Source of the DNA: Cranoglanis bouderius
Lineage: Eukaryota > Chordata > Actinopteri > Siluriformes > Cranoglanididae
Assembly: GCA_023630585.1 (NCBI GenBank)
Contig: CM042554.1
Span: 1,683,195-1,747,194, forward strand
Direction of reading: 5' to 3'
DNA: 64,000 nt
The position numbers and the translations under genes are program-made. Of this stretch, positions 48,116 through 59,800 are shown one piece after another; within the stretch, counting starts at the first letter, position 1, and each line of letters starts with the position of its first letter. Under the pieces are notes generated by a model that ran no database searches, had not been told where the DNA came from, and saw only the letters and a list, made by a program, of their open reading frames with translations.

Positions 48116-51100
48116 CAACAACATCTGAGATGGAGTGGTGGAAAAGTCTTCTGCCACTGGTTGGTTTGACATGGGATCAGCCATGTCTATCATTACAAAC
48201 ATTATAGGAAATGGCTGATGTTTGGGTACGAACACTAATCAGACATGAATTCCAATATCTGGGACAGTAAATAGCTTCTTTGCTTCGTCTTACCTCCATG
48301 TTGAACTGGAAAGCCCGCACTGCCTCCTGAACAATCCTGTCCTTGGTGCCGGTGTCGAGCTCCAGCTCATTCATCCGGCTGCGGTACAGCTGCTTGAACG
48401 CTTTGTTGCTGTGGATGCTGTCGAACTGGTAGAAAAAGACTCCCTCTCCTGTAAGGGGCAGCTTGAGGGCACGCTGGGCCACTTTCTTCAACACCTGACC
48501 CCCTGAGAGGTCGCCCATGTAGCGTGTGTATGCGTGAGCCACCAGCAACACAGGGTCTTCACGACCGATTTCATGAATGCGCTCCACGTAGCGCTGAGTG
48601 GCCGCAGAGCAGCTGATCTGACCCTGCCAGTCCTCGCCGTAGAAGTACTCGAGATCCCGAGCCAAGGCCTCATGCCGGTGAAGCTCGTTGGGGAAGTAAA
48701 GGGGTGCAAACTGTGGGTGATCCTTGTTTTTCTCAATCTCTTCCTCCATGGCTGAATAGGTGTAGTAGAGCGCCACGGCTCCGAGCTGGAAGCAGAGAGA
48801 CATTTCAGACATGCAAGTGTGTTTTATAACTGAGTTTGCTTTGTTCTAAAGGATTTCTGCTTCTTTAAAAGCAGAAATTAATAGACAGACAGACAGACAG
48901 AGAGAGAGAGAGAGACAGACAGACACAGAGAGAGTAAAGGAAAGAGAGACAGAGAGAGAATAGAGAGAAAACGAAACAAAAAAACAAACAGAACAAGGGA
49001 GAGCAAGACACAAAGAGAACAAGAAACAGACAGAGAGCAGGGGAGACAGACAGACAGAGAGAGGGAGAGACAGTCAGACAAAGAGAGGGAGAGAGAGAAT
49101 AGAGAGGAAAAAGAAAGCGACAAAAAAACAAGGGAGAGCAAGACAGTCAGACAGAGAGAGAGAGACAGGAAAAAAATGAGCGAGAGAGAGGGAGAGGGAG
49201 ACCAACATCATAATTTCAAATTAGACAACATGCCCCTTGAACACACTCAGAACCTTGGTATTAACATAACACAGGAAGCTTCAATAAGGCTGTGGACGAC
49301 CTGAGACAAACAGCACGAAGAGCTTTTCACACTATTAAAAAAATATATCAAAATTGACATTCCAATCAGATTCTGGCTAAAAAATAATTCAGTCGGTTCT
49401 AGAACCCATTAGGCTCTATGGATGTGAGGTCTGGGGTCCGCTTACACACCAAGAGTTCAGTAAACGGGACAAACACCCAATAGAGACTCTGCGGGCAGAA
49501 TTTTATAATAATATGCTATGGGTACAACAAAAAACTCCAAATAATGCCTGTGCAGCAGAATTAGGATTTTACCCACTAATAATTAAAATTCAAAAAATAG
49601 CCATTAAATTCCATGCCCACCTAAAAAAAAAAAAAAAGACAGTGATATAGAGACCCTCCATCACAAAGCACTGAGATACCAAGAGTTAACCCCAGAGGGA
49701 AGCCTCCTCAGCCAGCTGACTCTACAATCAAAAACATGTCCAGACCAAACCAAATTATTAAAACACAAAAAGAAAAATATCTAAAACACTGGACAGAAGC
49801 AACTTGGGATGTTATCTGTCCCGAAACAGAGAATATAAACCGGCAGAATACCTGAGCACAGTGACCGAGCCTAAACTAAGAAAAGTCCTGACCATGCACA
49901 CACTCCGTGAACACAACCTTGCCATAGAGACGGGCAGACACACACAGGCCTGGCTACCAGAAGAACACACTGCACACTAAATGAAGTGGAAAAGGAACTT
50001 CACTTCGTAACATGCCCTCATTATACACAAATTAGGGAAACATTTTTTCACAACCCATGAAAAAGACTTCTGATGCCAAATAAGAACAAACTCCCACACC
50101 TGCTAGGAGAAACCTCAGCAAGCTCAAACCTGGCTGCCAGGCTTGTGAAGTCCTGTCACGACTAAAGCGCAACTGGTGCGACAGGACCACCAACCGCACA
50201 ATAACATCAACACTGCACATGCACAAAATGCTCAGACAAATCATTAGGCGCGTCCCAATTCGCGTACTTGTGCACTATTCAATGCCGTTTTGTAGTATAA
50301 AAGCACTGAAAATTCCAAATAGAAAAAGTACACTTTAAATACCCGGATGATGAACCTAATTAACCGAAAAAACGAAGTGTGGAATGTTGGACACTTCATG
50401 CACTCAACTGTCGTAGCTTTAATCACGTAGCGGAGGGGGAGGGGCTATCAGACTCCGATGGTGAATGAAAAAATAACCTTATAAAATTCATACACTACAC
50501 GGTTGAGTGCATAGTGCATAAGTACAGTGCATCATTTGGGACACAACTATTGTGTATCTTCTTTTATTGCTATTATTTTTTCAAACTATTTTTTTTAAAA
50601 CTTTTTTTATTGCGTGTGAATGTGTGTAAATGTGTATGTCTGTAATTTATTTAATGTACTAAATAAAACAACAAAACGCTATTTTACTGATCCCTCTTTT
50701 TTTAAATTATTAAACATTTTGCAGATTCTGCAAGGGGTGTGTAAATTTATGAGCACAACTGTATATATTTTCCACAGATTTGACTGCTACTGAATATATA
50801 AATCACCAAGAGCTATTTGGGATGGGAGATGTTAAGACTTTTTCGAACTGCTTGGTTATAAGGGTTAGTCGTACTAAACTACTGACTCCTACATTCCAGA
50901 TGCAGACACACAACCTGCTCCACTAATTCACCGCTGACCTGAAAACCAGCAGCAGATGATGGAGTGAAAATAAGCCGCGTTCCTTCTTCACAGCATAGAA
51001 TTCGGTCATTTACATATAGACAACTGGAGATCTATTTTAGATGGAGTCTAACCTTAAACAGCTCCTTGCGAATGCGTCCATGGAGGAAATCTTTGACAAA

Positions 51101-53037
51101 CTGTGTGTTTTCAGCTTGCTCATGAACTTCTTTGGTTCCTGCAGCCAGCAGCTCAGAGAGATCTTCAAGTCTGTAAGGTAAAGCTGACGTGAATAAAGGT
51201 TTGTCCACTCATACTTGCACATCAGAGAAAGAGCACTATGTGCACTGTGTGTGTGTGTGTGAATATGACAAGGTAATGAGGAATATTAATAGTATTATAA
51301 TGACACTACCCAATGTCTCAGTTTTTGGTGCATTGTGATTATTGCTTACACCAATACATTCAGTCCATGTGTTAAACACTGATTAGCAGGAAGGACAAAA
51401 TCGCTAGCCCCAGTACCAAAAAAGCTATTAGTTTTTCCCATTGACAGTTATCCGGCATACAAGTAGGTCCAGTGGGCTGTTCTAATGGTCACTGGTGTTC
51501 TTTACTTCACTTGTTCAACAAGACTTTCACAGAAGAAAACGTTACATTTTACGTTTGTTGAAATGTAACACATATTTCTTTGTCACGTGCACAAGTCTTC
51601 TCCCAGTCCCACCACCGGCTGTACTACATGTGAGCACCAAGCACGTGGTCTGGCTGTTGGTTGGAATTATTTTTACTAGGCATATTAATTAGCCTGAACG
51701 GCTGCCGGACAGTCTTTCCAGAATCAGGAATATGAAGGAACGTGGAAACCAAACTGTGAAAAGCACAGCTACAGCACATTCACCTGAAATCGAGAGAACT
51801 GTCAATGGGACACTTTATGGAATAATATATAACTTCTTCATGTGCGAGGAGAACACAACACAAAGCCTAGGCCTTTTTGTTGAGGGTGCAAATACTATAC
51901 AAATACATCATCACCAGAGATCAGGACAGGATAAAGACCATGTTTCCATAAAGCCCCTCTGTATTAATGCACATAATTAGCTCATATTTTTAGCTTAGCT
52001 AATTGGGCCTCGTGTAACATGGGACTGGATTAGCTAATGAATTTATGATTTGTCCACCCGTGATTACAGGAAACTTCTTTGAAATGTCTTAAAATGGCCA
52101 GAACGCTGTTCTTAGTAGAGCTGCAACAACTAATCGATAAAATCGATAATAATCGATTATGAAAATCGTTGTCAACTAATCTCATTATCGATCAGTTGGT
52201 CTCCACACGGCACGGGGTGCATTTACTCATTACGTTATTTCCATTCCGAAAAAACGGGCTGCGTCCGAAATCGTGTACTGTGACAGTCGATGATAAATAT
52301 AATTGGACAAACAGTTGTGTTAATGTAAAGTTTTAGTCTGAAGTTTATATCTGTAACACTCAGTTTGTGGGTTTTACTTTAAATAAACGGGAGAAAAAAT
52401 TGTACTGATGAAGCCTTTGAAATTTTTTTGCATCCATCTCCTGACTTGTGCCTGTCCACAACTTTATCCCGGAGATCTTTTGACAGTGCCTTGCCACCCA
52501 TAGTTGATTGTTTGCTTCAGTTGCACTACAAAATGCTCCAGGAAAGCTCTTACAAGTCATTTTTAGGAGGGGGGTGATCCTTTTTCCAACTCAGTGATTC
52601 TGGATTTTTATTTTTTTAAAATTTTTTCTGACATGTTGGTGTTATATCTTTCACTTGGATGTTATAAGTTGCACTGAGTAAATACAGCTGGATAAAACAA
52701 CAACTGTGTCCGTCTTCATTTCAGGCTGAAAAGCAACAAAATGTGATTATTTTAAAGGGGGTGATTCTTTTCTATACCCACTGTATACTGGTGTAATATA
52801 ACATTAGCAATGTCAGCTTCGCTTATTACAGTACCACCACAATGGCAATTCTACTATATCAGTTTCTTTATATTTATGTATTGGTAAGTTATTAAAGACA
52901 TTTATTATTATTTTAACTGGCAGAAGGCCATAACAACACCTGGAATTGTCGTTTTCCTCTTTATCCTCGTATACGGGTCCTCCACCGTTCACCACACTCA
53001 CTCCATTTTCTGAATCTTCTGTCTTTACTGCAGACAT
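43784..53037 (-). CDS. hmox2: heme oxygenase 2, complete coding region
   Basis: Coding exons in transcript order: 53037-52940, 51170-51053, 48785-48294, 44147-44027, 43911-43784. They sum to 957 nt (318 residues plus stop) with all phases matching. The enzyme cleaves heme to biliverdin, CO and iron on the ER surface using NADPH-cytochrome P450 reductase (family knowledge). Visible features: an acidic N-terminal extension (1-33) that separates HO-2 from HO-1; the proximal heme ligand His49 in the GTKEVHEQAENTQF context; the signature around 152-172 with the catalytic Asp in GDLSGG (164); one heme-regulatory Cys-Pro at 269-270 (KCPYYAA); and a C-terminal tail anchor at ~297-318 ending AWYLI. 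The ATG has A at -3. The length matches vertebrate HO-2. The intron between the third and fourth coding exons (44148-48293) carries a Tc1 and an RTE insertion. Confidence 0.95.
44293..45911 (+). mobile_element. Tc1-like element F, near-intact
   Basis: 1619 bp flanked by TA, with ~225-bp inverted repeats beginning CAGTATCTCACAAAAGTGAG and the internal direct repeat AAAGTGAGTACACCCCT. The transposase runs 44667-45666: MAPHAKELSEDLKKRIVALH, HTH motifs, DNA-binding basic region, GGGSVMVWGC, FQHDNDSKHTSK and MSPDLNPIEHLWGILKRK. Two defects are visible: a ~23-nt loss near 45115 that removes the W-SDE motif with the first catalytic Asp and shifts the frame, and an in-frame TAG at ~45268. It is otherwise the best preserved transposase here. 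Confidence 0.93.
46083..47089 (+). mobile_element. RTE-type non-LTR retrotransposon, 5'-truncated copy 1 with 16-bp target duplication
   Basis: A continuous 326-codon frame (46082-47062) encodes the C-terminal half of the reverse transcriptase: GLHQGSALSPFLFVVVMDRL, the catalytic MMFADDIVIC box, and RTVVRPAMLYGLETVALRKR. It ends GRRPRGRPKRRF...CGDP at the 3' signature CGACCCCTGAAGGGAACAGC. The endonuclease domain is absent. GGCAGGTACTGCACAA flanks both sides (46067-46082 and 47090-47105). The intact frame and perfect duplication indicate a recent insertion. Confidence 0.95.
47350..47620 (-). mobile_element. MITE M, inverted partial copy
   Basis: It carries the left half of MITE M in reverse (TTTGACTTTCGCACTCGCTT through GGGTGCCTAAAAT). 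The terminal 20 bp are degraded by an A run. It lies in the hmox2 intron between the third and fourth coding exons. Confidence 0.75.
48084..48113 (+). repeat. poly-A run (about 28)
   Basis: A homopolymer in the hmox2 intron downstream of the third coding exon (48294-48785). No retrocopy is seen next to it. Confidence 0.9.
48880..49200 (+). repeat. purine-rich (GACA/GAGA)n low-complexity tract
   Basis: About 320 bp almost entirely of GACA, GAGA and AAGAG units. It starts ~95 bp upstream, in transcript sense, of the hmox2 exon at 48785-48294. In hmox2 sense it is pyrimidine-rich. Confidence 0.9.
49222..50235 (+). mobile_element. non-LTR retrotransposon ORF2 C-terminal remnant
   Basis: A frameshifted reading gives IDIPIRFWLKN, ALYGCEVWGP-like, TPNNACAAELGFYPLIIKIQ and a distal Cys/His region (EKELHFVTCPHYTQIRETFF). 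This matches the post-reverse-transcriptase part of an abundant fish LINE. Many stops; no domain is complete. It lies in the hmox2 intron between the second and third coding exons. Confidence 0.6.
50240..51050. other. hmox2: hmox2 intron (between second and third coding exons), unrecognised
   Basis: No coding signal. It ends at the donor of exon 51170-51053. The segment at 50250-50560 has repeated motifs (TGCACTA, AATTCGCGTAC) suggestive of an old repeat, not classified. Confidence 0.5.
52110..52790. repeat. interspersed repeat remnants before hmox2 coding start exon
   Basis: 52130-52200 is an AATCGATA-rich segment (ATCGATTATGAAAATCG) typical of hAT-type fish repeats. 52380-52790 is another repeat ending TATACCCACTGTATA. 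No coding sequence was recognised. Confidence 0.4.
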
Positions 53038-53329
53038 GTTTCAGCTTCTGTCTCTGCTGACTTGGCTGCTTTTCACTACAAGTGTAGAAGTGGTTAAGAC
53101 ACGCGTTTTCAAAAATACTTTCACAATGTTTGTCACTTTTATACTTGGAAACCTGTAGACACAAGTGGAATCTCAAACTGAGAAAAGGGGGCACTTCAGT
53201 ATTACTATTTATTCAAACTAAAAACTCCTGATCTATTAATCTATTAATAATTATAAATTACGGTTTATGTTTGATGTCATGTATGTACACACAATAGCCC
53301 ATAACACTGAAGTGTGGGGAAAATCAATC

Positions 53330-53760
53330 TAGTTTTCCAATGTATTTATACATTTTTTTAAAAAATGTAAAAGTTGTGACTGCATTAGTGTTCACCCCCC
53401 ATGACTGAAGTCTCATAATTAGTTGTCTAAACTGGACAATTAAAGTGTCACATGATCTCAATATAAATACACCTCTTCCAGAAAGGCCCCAGAGTTTGTT
53501 AGAGAGCATCATGAAGACCAAGGAGCTATCAAAATAAGACAGGGACAAAGTTCTGGAAAAGTATCAATCAGGGTTTGGTTTAAAAAGTTCCCAAACTCTG
53601 AACATTCCACAGAGAATCATTAAATTCATAATTAAAAGAATATGGATAACAGCGACGTGATGCTACCACCACCATGCTTCCAGGTTGTAAGACTAGAAAA
53701 TGGGGAAAAGTTCAACGGGTGTGAAGACTTATGGAAAATCTTGCTTTACTTCAGCTGTGT
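53330..53760 (+). mobile_element. old Tc1-like remnant I, hit by element H
   Basis: It reads MKTKELSK then DRDKVLEKYQSGFGLKSSQT near 53510-53590, a Tc1 transposase N-terminus. It ends with a TGTGAAGACTTATGGAAAAT terminal-type sequence. The middle is deleted. Element H begins immediately at its right end. Confidence 0.6.
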
Positions 53761-53761
53761 A

Positions 53762-55029
53762 CAGTGGTGCTTGAAAGTTTGTGAACCCTTTTCTATTTTC
53801 TAAAGGTGGACATAGAGAACCGAATTAAACAAATGAGACCAAACTATCACATTTGGTCATTTATTTATTGAGGAAAATGATCCAGTATTACATATCTGTG
53901 ATTGGCAAAAGTATGTGAACCCATAGGATTAGCAGTTAATTTGAAGGTGAAATTAGAGTCAGGTGTTTTCAATCAATGGGATGACAATCAGGTGTGAGTG
54001 AGCGCCCCGTTTTATTTAAGGAACGGGGATCTATCAAAGTCTGACTGAAGAAATTCAAGGCCATTGTTACCCTCATCAGGAGCGGTCATCCAGCAAAGAT
54101 CACTCCTAGAGCAAGACGTGTAATAGTCCGTGAGGTCATAAAGGAACCCAGGGTAATGTTGATGTTTATGAGTCCACCACCATTAGAACACTGAACAACA
54201 ATGGTGTGCATGGCAGGGTTGCAAGGAGAAAGCCACTGCTCTCCAAAAAGAACATTGCTGGTCATCTGCAGTTTGCTAACGATCAAGTGGACAAGCCAGA
54301 AGGCTAATGGAAAAAAGTTCTGTGGACGGATAGGAAAACACTGCATTCCAGCATAAGAACCTTATCCCATCTGTGAAACATGGTGGTGGTAGTATCATGG
54401 TTTGGGCCTGTTTTGCTGCATCTTGGCCAGGACGACTTGCCATCATTGATGGAGCAATGAATTCTGAATTATACCAGAGAATTCTAAAGGAAAATGTCAG
54501 GACATCTGTCCATGAACTGAATCTCAAGAGAAAGTGGGGCATGCAGCAAGACAACGATCCTGAGCACACACATCGTTCTACCAAAGAATAGTTAAAGAAG
54601 AATAATGGCCACGTCAAAGTCCTGACCGTAATCCAGTAGAAATCTTATGGAAAGACCTGAAGCGATCAGTTCATGTGAGGAAACCCACCAACATCCCAGA
54701 GTTGAAGCAGTTCTGTACTGAGGAACGGGCTAAAACTCCTCCAAGCCGATGTGCAGGACTGATCACCAGTTACTGGAAACGTTTAGTTGCGGTTATTTTT
54801 ATTAAGGGGGTCACACCAGATACTGCAAGCAAAGGTGCACATACTTTTGCCACTCACAGATATGTAAGAATTTTCCTCAATAAATAAATGACCAAATATA
54901 ATATTTTTGTCTCACTTTGTTTGATTGGGTTCTCTTGATCTACTTTCAGGACTGATGATGTTTGAGGTCATGTTTACGCAGAAATCTAGAAAATTCTATA
55001 GAAAATTCACAAACTTTCAAGCACCACTG
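53762..55029 (+). mobile_element. Tc1-like element H, complete ends
   Basis: 1268 bp flanked by TA. The termini are CAGTGGTGCTTGAAAGTTTG and its complement. The plus-strand transposase is broken by frameshifts and stops, but VKHGGGSIMVWACFAASWPG and MQQDNDPEHTHRSTKE are clear. It lies in hmox2 intron 1. Confidence 0.88.
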
Positions 55030-55807
55030 TAAATATGTGTATGGTAAACAATACAGCGTGAAAATATTTGGTGATAGAAAAGACAGAGAGTGTGTCCAAA
55101 GTCTTAATCTGGACCTGAGCACAGACAGAGTTAACACAAATAAATAGTGAACCAGCCGACTCAGTTTAACCAGCAAAGCCTACAACATATTTACACAACT
55201 GGTTGAGCTGCTGGTGAGAAGGTAAACAAAAGCACAATAGACAAGGTCATGACCTGTGTGCCAGAAAGACCCTTCTGGTGTTTGCCACTGAGTTCACACT
55301 GAAGAGGAGGGGGGGGGGGGAAACCTACTGACATTTACAACTACATGTCTGTGTGTTTGTATAAAGGTCTACACTGCAGTGTCGCCGCTCAGTAACGCAA
55401 CTGCGCAGCGCTTTAGCGAGCTAGCAACAACAAGGCTGCTATCGGCAAACCCTGACTGTTAGTAAACCCGGTAGTTAAGCATTCTTTGAAGCGTGTGGAA
55501 CACAGCCGGCTGATGTAGGCTAGCCAGAAAGCACACTGCATCCCAATGATTAGCTACGCGGCCTCTGGCTAGCTCTGTGTGATGATGTGTAGTCTCTCAG
55601 CTGGGTGATGTCAGCTAGCTATCATCCTCCAGCTAGCCCAGCTACAAACAGTAGCGGCTCTCAGCAGCCTTCACTATTGTTTAGAGCTCACAATAATCAG
55701 CATCAACCCCTTCACATAGTCCCCAAAGGCTTCTTAAACAAATCCTACGCAAAACACTGCTAACACTAACCGGTGTAAAACACAACTTATCAGTAGAACA
55801 CACTCAC

Positions 55808-55900
55808 CTAAGTCTATTCCGTACCTCCAGTCAGAAGTGGGCAGTGCTTATCTGCCACGTGCTTCTCAAGCGCACAGGAAAACAGGAGTTTGCGAGCTAC
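55808..55900 (-). other. hmox2: hmox2 non-coding first exon (predicted)
   Basis: On the minus strand a clean donor (TTAG|GTGAGTGTG) sits at 55808/55807. It is downstream of a CpG-containing, repeat-free segment that includes a CACGTG E-box near 55854-55859. A matching acceptor (CTTGTGTCTACAG) lies near 53158, just upstream of the coding-start exon. This gives a 5' UTR exon plus a ~120-nt UTR portion on the ATG exon. The 5' boundary is a guess. Confidence 0.5.
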
Positions 55901-55960
55901 TGCAAAACGTCATATATACGTCATCGCGTCCGCCATATTGGATCGGTCCGGAATCAACTG
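55900..55960 (-). promoter_or_regulatory. hmox2: hmox2 proximal promoter with paired ATF/CREB-like half-sites
   Basis: Two ACGTCAT elements occur at 55907-55913 and 55918-55924, 11 bp apart. A CCGCCAT element resembling a YY1 site (GCCAT core) follows near 55930-55937. All sit just upstream of the predicted first exon of hmox2. Binding is inferred from motif similarity only. Confidence 0.35.
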
Positions 55961-56024
55961 TAGAGAAGATAATGTGTGTCTATAGAGAGATGCAGTTTTA
56001 GCCCAATGTATCCTAGAGGTTCAC

Positions 56025-56215
56025 ACGCTTTTGCCACTCACGGATACGTAATATCGGATCATTTTCTCAATAAATAAATGACCAAGTATAATATTTTTGG
56101 CTTATTTTTTTTTTAATTGGGTTCTCTTTATCTACTTTTAGGACCTGATGGCGTTTTAAATCATATTTATTCAGATATATAGCAAATTCTAAAGGGTTCA
56201 CAAACTTCCAAACAG
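56025..56215 (+). repeat. element H 3' terminal fragment
   Basis: It repeats the right end of element H (CTCAATAAATAAATGACCAA ... GGGTTCACAAACTTCC) with divergence. It lies between hmox2 and cfap70 and has no coding part. Confidence 0.7.
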
Positions 56216-56449
56216 ATTATATTTCATCCACATACACGACACCTGACATATGATGACTTGCAGATTTGCAAGCTTGCTGCTGAGGATTTGAGACTCTTGA
56301 ATGAACTTCATATTTAATTGTGTTTTATGTGCTAGAAAATGCAACAGCGTTATTGCTTGTTTTTGTTTCCTACTTTAATATAGGAATGAGATATTCAATG
56401 AACTGCTTTTGCAAGTCCTGTGGAAAAAATGATCCACACACTCACTGTC

Positions 56450-56510
56450 AGAACCCACTTATCCTGATCAGGGTCGCAGTGGATCCAGAGCCTATCCTGG
56501 GAACACTGGG

Positions 56511-56547
<37 letters not shown>

Positions 56548-56715
56548 ACACATGCATGTTAACAGCTAAGGACAATTTAACTTAGCCAATCAACCTACTG
56601 GCATGTTCTTGGGAGGTGGGAGGAAACCGGAGAACCCAGAGGAAACCCACATGGACATGAGGAGAACACACACAAGAAACTCCACACAGACAGTAACCCG
56701 AGCTAAGGGTCCAAC
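56450..56715 (+). repeat. common teleost interspersed repeat with internal CA microsatellite
   Basis: It contains AGGGTCGCAGTGGATCCAGA, GGGAGGTGGGAGGAAACCGG and CCACACAGACAGTAACCCGA, phrases I recognise as a widespread fish repeat. It is interrupted by (CA)n at 56513-56553. Confidence 0.6.
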
Positions 56716-56716
56716 C

Positions 56717-56717
<1 letters not shown>

Positions 56718-56770
<53 letters not shown>
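56718..56770 (+). repeat. (AAT)n microsatellite
   Basis: About 17 AAT units between the teleost repeat and the cfap70 poly(A) signals. Confidence 0.95.
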
Positions 56771-56771
<1 letters not shown>

Positions 56772-56798
56772 CACTCAATACTGACTAGGTAATGATGT

Positions 56799-56809
56799 TT
56801 TATTTTATT
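56799..56809 (-). terminator. cfap70 poly(A) signal (two overlapping AATAAA)
   Basis: On the minus strand AATAAA occurs twice, at 56809-56804 and 56804-56799, roughly 50 nt after the cfap70 stop codon. This gives a very short 3' UTR before the ATT/AAT microsatellite and a repeat. Confidence 0.6.
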
Positions 56810-56854
56810 CTGTAACAGTAGACTTAAAAAGCTTTTATAGGTGTACAGGTGCTA

Positions 56855-59800
56855 TCAAAAACATGGATTTCCAAATCCAACGCATGTCTGCACATCTGTA
56901 ATCTCCTGCAGCAGCGCCTCTGATGCATTGAACTGTGGAGTCAAAGATCATTATATGTAGATGACTCGTGTACACTCATACAAAATGAATTTATGTAGAT
57001 TTACGTTGATTACGTTTCAAAATATTACATTTCTACTCAAATGATCCTATAAATAACTTGTATGACTAGCTATTTAAAGAGGACCGACCTTTACAGTGTA
57101 CTTGTATGACTGCTCTGCTTCAAGTTTCCTTCCAGTCTGAAAGAGCATTAATTAATGTTAACCGAGTAAAGAATAAAACGTGACTCAGCATGATGTTATA
57201 GGAAAATAATTAATGGCAGGGTGGAGCGATGTGGCCCGACATGAAGCAGAGTTACTGTTTACCAACCTGAAGGTGATTATTGTCAACAGCACTGTCACAC
57301 ATTATTGAAAAGAATGCTAATATTACTCACCTGTAAGCAAATCAGTGACAGGTAGCCCCAGACCTCAGGGTTCCTGTTATTCAGGGCATTAGCTTCAGTC
57401 AGAGCGTCCTCAGCCTCGGTCAACTCCCCCAACTAATTCCACAGTGGGGGGGGGGGGGGGATGCAATATGGGTCCAGTAAGACAAAGCAGTGAGATGTTT
57501 GTCAGATTTAGAAACAATCAGGTACATCATAAGACGTGACATACTTTCAAATTTGCCACTGGAATTTATTGCCATAGAATTTTCCATGCTCACATTTTAC
57601 TGCAAACTGCACTGTGTAAGTAATGATACACATGAGCATGTGTTGTTATGTGGCCACAAAGCACATCCTGAAGTGTTTTATTCTTCTTAGACTACAAAAA
57701 TTTGCCAATGATTACAGTTTCTAATGTACTTATGAACAAAACATCATACTCTTTAAAGTCATATTTAATGTGGTGGAACATTGACAGGTCAAATTAGTTC
57801 CTGTTATCACTTACACTCACCAACCACTTTATTAGGAACACCTGTACATGTGGTCATTCGTGCAATTATCCAATCAGACACTCCTATGGCAGCAGCGCAG
57901 TGCATAGAATCATGCAGATACAGGTCATTTGGTTCGGTTGTTTGTTGTTCACATCAAACATCAGAATGGGGAAAAATATGATCCAGTGACTTTACCCATG
58001 GCATGGTTGTTGGTGCCAGACAGGCTGATTTCTGAAACTGCTGGTATTTTCACAGACAGCAGTCACAGAATGGGGCACAAAACATCCAGTGAGCAGCAGT
58101 TCTGTGGGCTAAAATGTCTTGTTGATGAGCGTGATCAGAGGAGAAAGGAAAAACTGGGTTGAGTTGACAGGAAGCCTACAGTAACTCAACTAGCCACTCT
58201 TTACAACCGTGGTGAGCAGAAAAGCATCTCAGAATGTGCAGCATGTCGAATCTTGAGGCAGATGGGCTACTACAGCAGAAGACCACATCAGGTTCCACTC
58301 TTGTCAACCAAGAACATGATTCGGAGGCTACAGTGAGGACAGGTTCACTGAAACTATACAGTTGAAGATTGTGCCTGGTCTGTGTGGCTGATTGGATAAA
58401 TACATAAATGTGTAGGTATACAAGTGTTCCTAATAAAGTGGATGGTGAGTGTATGTTGTAGCAGTTAAACAGTTGTTCGCTAACCAGACTTTCTTTTCTA
58501 TCTATCTTGAAGATAATAAGACAAAAAGCAGCTTGTTATAATAGTCAGAAATTGGAAAGTTGTGCTTTTCCCATGATAGAGGATGTACTGACCATTACAA
58601 AGTGCTGACACCCAAGACTCCTTTCATTAATGTTGAATAAACATCTCCTACAGAAAATTAATCAACACCCTCTGACCAATCATATTAGAGAATTCAACAG
58701 TGCTGTTGTATAAATGAAGTTAGTATACAGTCCAGGTTTATAGGTTGTTTATAGGTTTGTTATGGGTGTGGTGTCACTGCATTTTTTTTTACTGGACATG
58801 ATGGCAATCATGAACTCACCCTGTAGCAGGCAATCCCCAGCCCGAGCCAGGTGAGACAGGAGGGAGAACTCTTGCAGGCATGCATGTATGTGGGCTTTGC
58901 TTTATCATACTACAAAGGATTGTAAACAAACAGATTGAAATGTCCTTCAGTCATCCACATCACTGAATTCTCTAAGTAAATGCAACATTATTCCACAAAT
59001 CCAGCCCCTTTCATTTATATATGTCAGATAGATCAGATCTGACATGAAAAGCCTTGTATGATGTATAATGGAGAATACCCTCAGTTTGTGAAACAGGTGT
59101 TATCTCACCTGTCCTTTCTGTAAGTAGATGGAGCCCAGACGCAGGTAAACATGATGTGTGTCTGAAGCCTCTGTCACAAAGTCCAGCGTTCTCTCATAAT
59201 ACTCTTGAGCTTGATTGTAATCCTTTATCATGTAGTATACGTGACCATAGAGAGCCCACACATCAGGGTTCTGAACAACAGTAACAACAAAAAAGATCAC
59301 ATTTAGCATCTTACAGGGTACAGAACACTGATGTTCACATTACTAGCACAAAATGCTACTGGACAGACGATAAGAGAAACCTGAATAGTAATTATTTTCC
59401 CAAACATTTAATATAAACCATATTTGGCATCAGATATGTACAAATGTCCATGCTGTTTTGTTGATATCCAAATTAAAAATACAGTCCCCTCTGAAAGTAT
59501 TGGAACAGCAAGGCAAATTCTTTTGTTTTAGCTATACACTGAAGACATTTGTATTTGAGATCAAAAGATGAATATGAGACAATAATTTAGTGTCTACAGC
59601 TTAGAATATGGAACCTTTGGTGGCAGAACACCCAATTTTTCGGTGAGCAAAAGTTTTGGAAATTAAAGTAAATAACACTTAATATTTTGTTGCATATGCC
59701 TTGTTGCAAGTTATCCACTGACATCACCAAACTGTTGCATTGTTTTTTTGTGTTGCAGTTCCAGGCTCGTACTGCAGCTTCTTTCAGTTGTTTTTTGTTC

